Source of the DNA: Deltaproteobacteria bacterium
Lineage (GTDB): Bacteria; Desulfobacterota; Desulfobaccia; Desulfobaccales; 0-14-0-80-60-11
Length of the DNA: 13,992 nucleotides
NCBI GenBank assembly: GCA_023381945.1
Contig: JAMCQY010000412.1
Coordinates: 1 to 13,992 of the forward strand
Reading direction: 5' to 3'
Position 1 is the stretch's first letter. The number at the start of each line of letters is the position of its first letter. The position numbers and the translations under genes are program-made. Below are positions 1 through 6,620 of this stretch, one piece after another. The notes beneath the pieces are model-generated. The model was given only the letters and a program-made list of their open reading frames with translations, did not search any database and was not told the origin of the DNA.

Positions 1-132
1 CCGTTCAGCCGCCTGTGTCGGCGCTCGGGTCGCTCCCCAGCGTTGCCCTATCCTCCGCTCAGGCGAGTAAAGCATACAAGAACCAAAACATCCAAACAAG
101 GATGAAGTAGACATTCATCATAGGAGGTCTGT

Positions 133-924
133 ATGCGGGTTTACCCATTTATCGGATTGCTTCTTTTGCTTTGGCAATTGATGATTTCACCGGTTTGGGG
201 CGCCGAAAAATCACCGAAAGCCAAGGGGCCGGACATCGAGCCCAAGGCCTCGGAAATCCTCAAGCAAATGTGTGATTATTTGAAAGGACTCCAGCAGTTT
301 TCCTTTCAAGCCGAGAACACGGAAGACGTGTTGCTGACCTCCGGCCAGAGGATCCAGTACGCCAGGAGTGTGGAGGCTGCGGTGCGGCATCCCGACCGGT
401 TTCGGGCTGAATCCGTGGGCGATACGGATAACCGACTGCTGGTCTACGATGGCAAGACCATCACCCTCATGGATAGGAGCAAGAACTTTTATACTAGCAT
501 CCCGTCCCCCCCGGAGATTGATGCCGCTCTGGAGCATGGCGTCCAGGCCTTTAATCTCAGGGCCCCTTTGGCTGATCTGATCTATACCAAGTCTTATGAA
601 TATCTCACGGAGGGGGCGCTTTCCGGCTTTTACGTGGGACTGAGCAAGGTTCAGGGTGTCCCTTGTCATCACCTGGCTTTCAGAGAAAAAGATATCGATT
701 GGCAAATTTGGATCGAAGATGGGCCGGCCCCGCTGCCCCGGAAATTCCTCATCACCGATAAGACGGCTCAGGGGCTGCAATTCACGGCGGTGTTTACCAA
801 GTGGAATACCTCGCCTCAGTTTGGAGAAAGCCTGTTCACCTTTGTAGCCCCCGAAAAGGCCGGAAAAATTGACATTCTACCGGCGGCGGCGCCGGCTTCG
901 CCTAAGAAAAAGCAGAAGAGATAG
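133..924 (+). CDS. DUF2092-like secreted/periplasmic protein
   Basis: 263-residue protein. Residues 1-24 form a signal peptide (hydrophobic FIGLLLLLWQLMI core ending in VWGA), so it should be exported to the periplasm. The mature part has the order typical of DUF2092 proteins: a helical start (EILKQMCDYLKGLQQFSFQ), alternating beta strands (YARSVEAAVRHPDRFRAE, NRLLVYDGKTITLMDRSKNFY), then IWIEDGPAPLPRKFLIT and a final FTKWNTSPQFGESLFTFVAP. This resembles the LolA/LolB-like half-barrel of outer-membrane lipoprotein carriers; the fold is inferred by pattern and the true ligand is unknown. The C-terminus is a low-complexity Ala/Pro stretch ending in a basic KKKQKR tail. The start is supported by AGGAGGT at 122-128, five bases before the ATG. 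The next gene begins 17 bases after the stop, so the two are probably co-transcribed. Family assignment is fairly confident; function is unknown. Confidence 0.8.
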   Translation: MRVYPFIGLLLLLWQLMISPVWGAEKSPKAKGPDIEPKASEILKQMCDYLKGLQQFSFQAENTEDVLLTSGQRIQYARSVEAAVRHPDRFRAESVGDTDNRLLVYDGKTITLMDRSKNFYTSIPSPPEIDAALEHGVQAFNLRAPLADLIYTKSYEYLTEGALSGFYVGLSKVQGVPCHHLAFREKDIDWQIWIEDGPAPLPRKFLITDKTAQGLQFTAVFTKWNTSPQFGESLFTFVAPEKAGKIDILPAAAPASPKKKQKR

Positions 925-941
925 GCAGAGAGGACACAGAC

Positions 942-1445
942 ATGCAGATTACTAAGCCTAAGGCGATCATGCCGAAGTTTTTGCCACTGTTCTTGTCCCT
1001 GGCGATATCGGCGGGACTTTTACCAGTCAGCCCCCTGGGAACCGTGTTGATAAAAGATGCAGAGGCTCGGGCTGCCGTCAGCGGTCCCCGTGGAGGGGCG
1101 GCGGTAGCAGGTCCCAGGGGGGCGGCCGCAGTTGGTCCCCGGGGCAATGCCGTGGTTGCCACCCCGCGGAATTATGTACACACCGGATCTGCCTCGGTGA
1201 CCGCAGGTCCTCGCCGGGCCTACGCCGAAGGCCCCCGGGGTGGAGAGGCTTATGTGGGCCCCCGGGGGGCAGCCGTTCAGGGTCCTCGCGGTGGCACCGC
1301 GGTTGTCCGTACCATGCCGGTGGGTGCCAGGGCCTTGGCTATTGCCGGGGTCACCTATTATGTGGCCAGCGGGGTTTATTATCGCCCGGTGTATCAAGGT
1401 AGTGAGGTGGTCTATCAACAGGTGCCAAATCCCGAGACGCAATAG
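942..1445 (+). CDS. Secreted GPRG-repeat protein with a Tyr-rich tail
   Basis: 167-residue exported protein of unknown function. Residues 11-30 (PKFLPLFLSLAISAGLLPVS) are a hydrophobic export segment, with a likely cleavage near AEA at 40-42. Residues about 45-125 are built from an irregular repeat: six exact GPRG units separated by about 5-25 residues rich in Ala, Val and Gly, plus degenerate copies (ATPRN, AGPRR). The Gly-Pro-Arg spacing is not the strict three-residue collagen period, so it is not a collagen helix. The tail (about 133-163) carries GVTYYVASGVYYRPVYQG, a Tyr-rich pattern like that ending DUF6515-type and other small secreted proteins. An AGAGAGGA ribosome-binding stretch lies just upstream of the ATG. 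Position suggests an operon with the DUF2092-like gene, so the two products may act together at the envelope (inference). The repeat makes the DNA very G+C rich. Confidence 0.75.
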   Translation: MQITKPKAIMPKFLPLFLSLAISAGLLPVSPLGTVLIKDAEARAAVSGPRGGAAVAGPRGAAAVGPRGNAVVATPRNYVHTGSASVTAGPRRAYAEGPRGGEAYVGPRGAAVQGPRGGTAVVRTMPVGARALAIAGVTYYVASGVYYRPVYQGSEVVYQQVPNPETQ

Positions 1446-1746
1446 CAGGCCGGCCTTGCCGGAGAATGGCCTGGGCGGGGTTGCGCAGACAACTTTAACC
1501 ATTATTGTTTCAAGGTTGAGGTGGTCAGCGGGATGAGAACATAAGCTGCGTGGCCTTGGCCGCTCTGATCACGCTCACCGCAGGTCCCATCGGTGGGTCC
1601 CTAAGGGGGACACCAGCAAGGCCGGGCAGCAGACGTATCTAACACGGCTTTTACTACAGAGGGTGAGAGAGTTCAGCACTAGGGCCGACAACCCAACCTG
1701 GTTACCGGGTACAGTGGCCGAAAAAATTTCAGGATGAGAAGGAATC
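1446..1746. other. Intergenic stretch before the arylsulfatase
   Basis: About 300 bases with no convincing gene on either strand. Just after the stop of the GPRG gene is an inverted repeat, CAGGCC at 1446-1451 pairing with GGCCTG at 1468-1473, with a competing inner CGGC/GCCG hairpin. It has no T tract, so it is only a weak terminator candidate. I see no clear sigma-70 promoter and no attC-like site here. The arylsulfatase ribosome-binding site (AGAAGGAA, about 1737-1744) closes the stretch. Confidence 0.4.
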
Positions 1747-4197
1747 GTGATGCAGACAAAATTGCTCATTTCGAAAATCCAGGCATTCGTCCTTGCAGTC
1801 ATGCTGACAGCGGTGGCCGTCGCCGCGCAGGAGGCCGCCCCTGCACAGGTGGTGCTCCCGACTGACCGCACGATGCTGCCGATCCCGGAACCCCAGTACC
1901 CCCATAGCACAGTGCTCGATGCCCGTAAGGCCACACCGCCGCCGCGGTTCGAAGTCAAGGCGCCTGCCAAGGCGCCCAACGTCCTCATCGTGCTGATTGA
2001 CGACATGGGGTTCGGCCAGTCCAGCGCCTTCGGCGGGCCCATCCAGATGCCGACGGTGGACCGCCTGGCCAACGCCGGGCTGCGCTACAACGAGTTCCAC
2101 ACTACGGCGCTGTGCTCGCCCACCCGCGCGGCCCTGCTCACCGGTCGTAACCACCATGTGAACAACCTGGGCTCGATCACGGAGACCGCCACCGCCTTTC
2201 CCGGGCAAACCGGGCAACGCCCCAACAGCGTGGCGCCCTTGGCGGAGATGCTGCGGCTGAACGGTTACAGCACCGCCGCGTTCGGTAAGTCTCACGAGAC
2301 CGCGGCCTGGGAGGTCAGCCCCTCCGGCCCCACCGACCGCTGGCCGACCCGCTCGGGCTTCGATAAGTTCTACGGCTTCATCGGTGGCGAGACCAACCAG
2401 TGGGCCCCACTGCTATATGACGGGATGAACCAGGTCGAGCTGCCGAAGGACCCGAACTACCATTTCATGACCGACATGACCAACCAGGCCATCAACTGGA
2501 TGCGCTATCAGAAATCGCTGACGCCGGACAAACCGTTTTTCATCTACTTCGCGCCCGGCGCCACCCACGCGCCCCACCAGGTCCCCAAGGAGTGGATCGC
2601 CAAATACAAGGGCAAGTTTGACCAGGGCTGGGACCAGCTGCGCGAGGAGACGCTGGCGCGGCAAAAACGGCTGGGAGTGGTGCCGGCGGACACGAAGCTC
2701 GCGCCCAAGCCGGCGGCCATCAAGGATTGGGCCGCACTGAGCCCGGATGAGAAGAAGCTCTTCGCCCGGCAGATGGAGGTGTTCGCCGGGTTCGGCGAGT
2801 ACACCGATCACGAGATCGGCCGGCTGATCCAGGCCATCGAGGCGATCGGTCAGATCGACAACACCCTGATCTTTTACATAGTCGGCGACAATGGGGCGAG
2901 CGCCGAAGGGGGCATGAACGGGCTCTTCAACGAGATGACCTATTTCAACGGCGTGGCCGAGACCGTCCAGGACATACTGAAACGTTACGACGAACTGGGC
3001 GGCCCGATGACGTATGGCCACTATGCCGCGGGGTGGGCGGTCGCGGGGGATACGCCCTTCACGTGGACGAAACAGGTGGCCTCAAGCTACGGCGGCACCC
3101 GCAACGGCATGGTGGTCCACTGGCCCAAGGGCATCACGGCCAAGGGCGAACTGCGATCCCAATGGCACCACGTCATCGACATCGCACCGACCATTCTGGA
3201 GTCGGCCGGCCTGCCCGAGCCGAAGAGCGTGAACGGCACGCCCCAGACTCCCATCGAAGGGGTAAGCCTGGCCTACACCTTCACGGACGGCAAAGCCCCG
3301 GGACGGCATACCACCCAGTATTTTGAGATTTTTGGCAACCGCGCCATCTATCACGACGGCTGGCTGGCCGGCACGGTCCACCGGGCTCCCTGGGAATATA
3401 AGCCCCGGGCGACGCTGGAAAACGACACCTGGGAACTGTACAACACCCGCACGGACTTCAGCTTAACGAACAACCTGGCCGCTCAGCACCCCGAGAAGCT
3501 CAAGGAGTTACAGGACCTTTTCTTGAAGGAAGCGGTCAAGTACTCCGTGCTGCCCCTGGACGACCGATTACTGGAGCGTTTAAATGCTGCTTTGGTCGGG
3601 CGGCCCGACTTGATGGCCGGCCGCAACTCCCTGACGGCCTACCAGGGGATGACCGGGATGTCGGAGAACGTCTTCATCAACGTGAAGAACCGGTCGCACA
3701 CCATTACCGCCGAAGTGGAGATCCCGAAGAAGGGGGCTAACGGCGTGATCCTGGCCCAGGCCGGGCGTTTCGGCGGCTGGAGCCTCTACGTGAAGGACGG
3801 CAAGCCGACCTACACCTACAACTGGCTGGGCCTTAAGCGGTACACCGTGGCCGCCAAGCAGGGGGTGCCCGCCGGGAAGGCGACCATTCGCTTCGAGTTC
3901 GCTTATGACGGCGGAGGGGCCGGCAAGGGCGGCAAAGGCACGCTCTTCGTTAATGGGAAGGAAGTTGCTGCGGGTCGGATCGAACAGACCCAAAGCAGTT
4001 TCTTCTCGGCGGACGAAGGCGCCGACGTGGGCGCGGATGATGGCACCCCCGTCACCGAGGCCTACAAGGTGCCCTTCAAGTTCACCGGCAAGATCAACTG
4101 GGTAACCATAGAATTGCAAGAGATGAAGAAGGCTGATCAGGACGAGGCGGAGCAAGCCCGCAAGACAACCGCCCTGAAAAAAGGGCTGTCAGACTAA
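1747..4197 (+). CDS. Exported arylsulfatase (type I, formylglycine-dependent)
   Basis: 816-residue sulfatase that should hydrolyse sulfate esters in the periplasm or outside the cell. A signal peptide spans about residues 1-28 (hydrophobic AFVLAVMLTAVAVAA). The catalytic domain has the alkaline-phosphatase-like sulfatase landmarks: the metal-binding pair D85-D86 in NVLIVLIDDMGFG; the signature C123-S-P-T-R followed by AALLTGR, where C123 would be converted to formylglycine; K181 and H183 in GKSH; H274 in GATHAPH; D381-N382 in GDNGAS; K442; and H475 before VIDIAPTIL. Residues about 655-790 form a beta-rich C-terminal domain (HTITAEVEIP ... GGWSLYVKDG) as in other ~780-residue arylsulfatases. 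Length is normal and the gene intact. The track start is GTG at 1747; ATG at 1750 gives the same protein minus one Met and is equally likely after AGAAGGAA. No formylglycine-generating enzyme is in the window. Substrate cannot be told. Confidence 0.93.
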   Translation: MMQTKLLISKIQAFVLAVMLTAVAVAAQEAAPAQVVLPTDRTMLPIPEPQYPHSTVLDARKATPPPRFEVKAPAKAPNVLIVLIDDMGFGQSSAFGGPIQMPTVDRLANAGLRYNEFHTTALCSPTRAALLTGRNHHVNNLGSITETATAFPGQTGQRPNSVAPLAEMLRLNGYSTAAFGKSHETAAWEVSPSGPTDRWPTRSGFDKFYGFIGGETNQWAPLLYDGMNQVELPKDPNYHFMTDMTNQAINWMRYQKSLTPDKPFFIYFAPGATHAPHQVPKEWIAKYKGKFDQGWDQLREETLARQKRLGVVPADTKLAPKPAAIKDWAALSPDEKKLFARQMEVFAGFGEYTDHEIGRLIQAIEAIGQIDNTLIFYIVGDNGASAEGGMNGLFNEMTYFNGVAETVQDILKRYDELGGPMTYGHYAAGWAVAGDTPFTWTKQVASSYGGTRNGMVVHWPKGITAKGELRSQWHHVIDIAPTILESAGLPEPKSVNGTPQTPIEGVSLAYTFTDGKAPGRHTTQYFEIFGNRAIYHDGWLAGTVHRAPWEYKPRATLENDTWELYNTRTDFSLTNNLAAQHPEKLKELQDLFLKEAVKYSVLPLDDRLLERLNAALVGRPDLMAGRNSLTAYQGMTGMSENVFINVKNRSHTITAEVEIPKKGANGVILAQAGRFGGWSLYVKDGKPTYTYNWLGLKRYTVAAKQGVPAGKATIRFEFAYDGGGAGKGGKGTLFVNGKEVAAGRIEQTQSSFFSADEGADVGADDGTPVTEAYKVPFKFTGKINWVTIELQEMKKADQDEAEQARKTTALKKGLSD

Positions 4198-4249
4198 GGC
4201 ATCAGCCTGAAAACCTCGGCCAGGCTCGCGTGCTCGGGATCTTCGTTCC

Positions 4250-4309
4250 AGCTAACCTGCGTTACAGCAAACGGCACAGGAGTGCTCCCGCTGAACCGCG
4301 GCGTTATCC
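4250..4309 (+). repeat. attC-like (59-base-element-like) integron recombination site candidate
   Basis: Sixty bases, 53 bases after the arylsulfatase stop, with the architecture of an integron cassette site. The outer arms are TAAC (4253-4256) and GTTA (4303-4306). The inner arms are GTTACAGC (4261-4268) and GCTGAAC (4290-4296), which pair over seven base pairs with A4264 left unpaired, like an attC extrahelical base. Unpaired spacers ctgc (4257-4260) and cgcggc (4297-4302) separate the arms, and the loop is 21 bases. The R'' box agctaac departs from RYYYAAC at one position, and the R' box gttatcc departs from GTTRRRY at two. No second attC and no intI gene is visible in the window, so this would be a lone site. 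Position directly after a complete gene fits a cassette. Confidence 0.42.
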
Positions 4310-4356
4310 AAATGAAAGATAACTGCCCTTTATCCGCACCCGGCCACAAAGAAAAG

Positions 4357-4390
4357 CGTAGTTGATATTAGGTTCGTAGTTGTATCTTAG
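4357..4390 (+). repeat. Imperfect short direct repeat at the prophage border
   Basis: CGTAGTTGATATTAG at 4357-4371 recurs as CGTAGTTGTATCTTAG at 4375-4390, an 18-base offset. It sits exactly where phage coding sequence stops making sense, just beyond the truncated start of the last phage gene. It could be a scar of integration or deletion, or chance in an A+T-richer stretch. Confidence 0.4.
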
Positions 4391-4403
4391 ACCCTACCAG
4401 CAT
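4368..4403 (-). pseudogene. Start of a lost phage gene (ribosome-binding site plus 11 codons)
   Basis: On the minus strand a strong ribosome-binding site, GGAGG at 4413-4417, is followed nine bases later by ATG at 4403. It opens MLVGSKIQLRT and then a TAA at 4368-4370. The signal is what one expects at the start of a real phage gene following the amidase region, but the reading frame ends at once, beside the short direct repeat. I read it as the 5' stub of a gene whose body was lost at the left edge of the prophage. The same frame stays open after the stop down to the arylsulfatase end, with no recognisable protein. Confidence 0.4.
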
Positions 4404-4549
4404 TTTAAATTTCCTCCATGCCCAATCCGGATTGGAAATTGTCCGATCATTTCAAAAAAGGAGGCCGCCAAAGAAACCCTGTGATCCTGCAGCTCTTCCA
4501 GGAAGGCTTTTTTGGCGACCCTTTCCATCTCTATTAAACCGGCAATCAG
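4394..4549 (-). pseudogene. C-terminal remnant of an unidentified phage protein
   Basis: Immediately after the truncated amidase, a different minus-strand frame is open for 51 codons. It reads LIAGLIEMERVAKKAFLEEL, continues QDHRVSLAASFFEMIGQFP, and ends with TAG at 4394-4396. The charged, helical composition looks like real coding sequence, unlike the two other frames. It lacks a convincing start codon with a ribosome-binding site and does not resemble the missing part of the amidase. The simplest reading is that a deletion joined the first third of the amidase gene to the last part of another gene. The fragment overlaps the ribosome-binding site of the next stub, as in a compact phage operon. 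Confidence 0.4.
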
Positions 4550-4791
4550 GTCCCTGGACCCTCGGCATCGAAAAGATGGGGCCCGGCGCTCCAGCCCATC
4601 TCATCCCGATAATAGCTTTCCAACCCTTTGATATGCTCAAGGGTGAGGCCCTGCGGTCTTTGGCCCAGGGTCGGAATGCCGGTGTTGTGCAGCACGATAA
4701 ACTCCGGCCGCCATTCAGGAAAAGAGAGCCCGGCAACATATTTCCGGAATTCTTCAGGCGAAAAGCTCTTGCCGACTATGACTTTCCACAT
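4546..4791 (-). pseudogene. Truncated N-acetylmuramoyl-L-alanine amidase (phage endolysin fragment)
   Basis: The intact relatives are Amidase_2 endolysins of roughly 150-250 residues that cut the MurNAc-L-Ala bond of peptidoglycan. This fragment is 81 residues and begins MWKVIVGKSFSPEEFRKYVAG. It carries the family motif FIVLHNTGIPTLGQRP, with the first zinc-ligand His in LHNT, then HIKGLESYYRDEMGWSAGPH, and stops right after PHLFDAEGPGT. In complete enzymes this point leads into the strand and His/Asp-containing segments that supply the remaining zinc ligands, all missing here, so it should be inactive. I chose ATG 4791 because GGAGG (4798-4802) precedes it at good spacing. A GTG at 4830 overlapping the upstream stop would give 13 more residues and is less likely. 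Its position after a membrane protein gene fits a lysis cassette. Confidence 0.75.
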
Positions 4792-4826
4792 ATCTGACCT
4801 CCTATTTTGTTGGGGAAAATCCTGGG

Positions 4827-5246
4827 TCACTTTACCGGCGCAACCTTGATCCCCTTGCCGGCCAGGGCCAGCACAATGGCCTGCTGCCCTTCCTGCACCT
4901 TGGAAAAGCCTTCATCCATCTTGGTTTCCATGCCCTTGAACTTTTCAAACAGGATATCCACCGCCTTATCGTTGGCTTCCTGCTTGGCCTCCAAGGTTCC
5001 GTGGCCCGGGCACTTGGTAGGATCGTTACAGATCACCACTTGGGGGGAAGATACTGCCGGTGGTGGGCCGAAATGGAAGCGCAGCCCGCCTTTGAAAAGC
5101 AGATAGCCTATGAAGATGAAGACGGCCGTTACGCCAAAGCCGCCCACGATGGCGCCGGCGATCATGTTGGCTTGGGAGAGGTCCACGATATGCTGGCCCG
5201 GCGCCAGGGCCGGAGAGGTCTCGGCGGCCGAAAGAAGGGAAATCAT
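4827..5246 (-). CDS. One-TM phage protein with coiled coil; holin/lysis-accessory candidate
   Basis: 139 residues. One membrane segment at about 29-51 (MIAGAIVGGFGVTAVFIFIGYLL) follows a short polar N-terminus. A linker then carries C73, C79 and H82 (ICNDPTKCPGHG). A charged helical stretch at 85-124 (LEAKQEANDKAVDILFEKF and onward) probably forms a coiled coil, and the tail is KGIKVAPVK. This single-TM plus coiled-coil form occurs in phage XhlA-like and spanin-like lysis accessories. The location immediately before the endolysin gene fits a holin or its helper, but I recognise no exact family. The start is firm: GGAGG (5252-5256) lies six bases upstream of ATG 5246. The Cys-x5-Cys-x2-His group could bind metal or form a disulfide; that is speculation. 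Confidence 0.6.
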   Translation of the reverse strand: MISLLSAAETSPALAPGQHIVDLSQANMIAGAIVGGFGVTAVFIFIGYLLFKGGLRFHFGPPPAVSSPQVVICNDPTKCPGHGTLEAKQEANDKAVDILFEKFKGMETKMDEGFSKVQEGQQAIVLALAGKGIKVAPVK

Positions 5247-5334
5247 ATGCCTACCTCCAAAAGCATTCTTTCATACCCGGGCCCCCCTTTAACATCAGGT
5301 CGGGCCTTCGATCTCCCAACGTCGCAGTTAGGGG

Positions 5335-5577
5335 TCATTGGCTCCCCGGCTTCGGGAATGCACGCTTTCCCGTTTGTGTCTGTAAAACCGCTAGTGAATC
5401 CCGCAACGGATAGGTGCGGTGCCCGCCATTGATGATAGGGGCATAAACTGATTCCATCAGAAAGACCTCGACCCCGCCGACTAATCTGGGCAGCTCCAGG
5501 ATATACAGCTCGAACTGACCTACACCGGTACCGCCCTGGATGATATGGACATCTACACCGCCAACCTGGGCAGACAT
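5335..5577 (-). CDS. Small phage protein of unknown function
   Basis: 80 residues, beginning MSAQVGGVDVHIIQGGTGVG. I do not recognise the family. It is beta-rich (QFELYILELPRL, GGVEVFLMESVYAP) without signal peptide or membrane segment and ends KRAFPKPGSQ. The coding call rests on context: its ATG (5575-5577) shares a base with the TAA stop (5577-5579) of the gene before it, a TAATG overlap typical of translational coupling. An overlapping frame (5243-5584) has shadow-like composition and no ribosome-binding site. The 88-base gap to the next gene holds only that gene's ribosome-binding site as a clear signal. It could be a small fibre-associated or minor tail protein. Confidence 0.55.
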   Translation of the reverse strand: MSAQVGGVDVHIIQGGTGVGQFELYILELPRLVGGVEVFLMESVYAPIINGGHRTYPLRDSLAVLQTQTGKRAFPKPGSQ

Positions 5578-6608
5578 TACTCACCTTCCATCCCGGCTTC
5601 TATAGCGTTAAAGGTGAGAATGTCCCATCCCCCGCCACCAGGTTTCGTATACATGAAGTCATCCACATGGTTAAAGGAGCCGGACAGGGAAAGTGGGTCG
5701 CCCAGGTAATCCGTCCCATCCAAACGGCACAGGCGCTTGATGGTGCCTCCACCCTGCCCCCAGTAGCGGAACGCGACCGCGGCAATTCCAGTAAGCCCTT
5801 CCGGTGCATCCTCCGGTACATATGAGTCTTTCTGGCCGGGAGCCGTGGGCTCCACATAGGTATCCATACTCGGCACATCTTCGTTGACGCAGGCCACATT
5901 GGTCTCAGCGCCTTGCGGGGTCCACTGAGCATAGGTGCCAGCACTGACCATCTTTCGGCGATGAATCTTGACACCGTTCGGCCAGCTGTTGAACTTGCTC
6001 CCGAGTGCATCGTTAATCAGCAGGTCGTCCCAATAGGTACTCGCCAGGCCGGCTCCGTGGTTCCACATCGGGACGACGTAATAAACCATGTTGTTTATCG
6101 TCGTAGCAGTGCCGGGCTGGGTATTCCCGTTGAAGGTAAAGACCACCAAACCATTCATCCGCACCTGGATTGTGCCACTCGCCCCGACTACTACGCGGAC
6201 TTCCAGCATCGTCCAGTTGTTCACGACAATCCCGTCGCCAATGGTCCCGACCAGGGTAGCCTTATCGCCCACATACACCTTCATCCCAGTGCTGTGCCAG
6301 TCCAAGGTGATGCAACCCATGACCGTCGTGCCGTTACGCCAAGCCAGGAGCTTCCACCCATTGGAGTTGAAGTACCAGGTTGCCGGGCAGGTTGGGAAAA
6401 GCGATCCTTGGGCATAGAATTCGGTCCGATCGGGACTGTTCAGAACGATGCCGTTCTTGTCCTCACCGTACCAGTCATCGCACACCGGAATCTCGAACGA
6501 TTTGGCCCCGGTCCGGGCTTGCGCGGCGCTAATCTGGACGGTACCGAAGACGCTTCCCGGTTCTTGCACCACCCCGTCTTCAGCGCAGGCGAAATTCAAT
6601 ATGGCCAT
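5577..6608 (-). CDS. Phage structural protein with a concanavalin/LamG-like domain
   Basis: 343 residues. Residues about 33-215 have the pattern of a jelly-roll (LamG or concanavalin-like) sugar-binding fold: ARTGAKSFEI near the start, WKLLAWRNG, then WTMLEVRVVVGASGTIQVRMNG leading into LVVFTFNG, and a closing YWDDLLINDA. Domains like this occur in phage fibres and head decoration proteins that touch host surface glycans; a receptor role here is inferred. The second half (230-343) is Gly/Pro/Asp rich, ending WDILTFNAIEAGMEGE. GGAG (6616-6619) lies seven bases upstream of ATG 6608, and the previous gene stops only 12 bases earlier. Its stop overlaps the next start (TAATG). Complete, with no visible frameshift. 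Confidence 0.65.
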   Translation of the reverse strand: MAILNFACAEDGVVQEPGSVFGTVQISAAQARTGAKSFEIPVCDDWYGEDKNGIVLNSPDRTEFYAQGSLFPTCPATWYFNSNGWKLLAWRNGTTVMGCITLDWHSTGMKVYVGDKATLVGTIGDGIVVNNWTMLEVRVVVGASGTIQVRMNGLVVFTFNGNTQPGTATTINNMVYYVVPMWNHGAGLASTYWDDLLINDALGSKFNSWPNGVKIHRRKMVSAGTYAQWTPQGAETNVACVNEDVPSMDTYVEPTAPGQKDSYVPEDAPEGLTGIAAVAFRYWGQGGGTIKRLCRLDGTDYLGDPLSLSGSFNHVDDFMYTKPGGGGWDILTFNAIEAGMEGE

Positions 6609-6620
6609 CGTGCACTCCTC

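Noticed and set aside
1..110. Plus-strand frame open from the window edge to a TGA near 105
   Set aside because: Only about 34 Arg/Pro/Ser-rich codons without recognisable similarity; could be the end of a gene but cannot be supported. I see nothing else in 1-120.
1045..1310. CRISPR-like or tandem DNA repeat suggested by the regular GGTCCCCG-type units
   Set aside because: The units are irregularly spaced, vary in sequence, and stay in one reading frame as GPRG codons; it is a protein repeat.
1020..1502. Minus-strand 160-codon frame opposite the GPRG gene
   Set aside because: Antisense of a repetitive GC-rich gene; no ribosome-binding site or signal and shadow-like composition.
1729..4155. 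Several minus-strand and alternative plus-strand open frames inside the arylsulfatase
   Set aside because: They are by-products of high G+C third positions; the sulfatase frame carries all the catalytic motifs.
4432..4797. Plus-strand 121-codon frame opposite the amidase
   Set aside because: The opposite strand encodes a clear amidase fragment with a good ribosome-binding site; this frame matches nothing and is its antisense.
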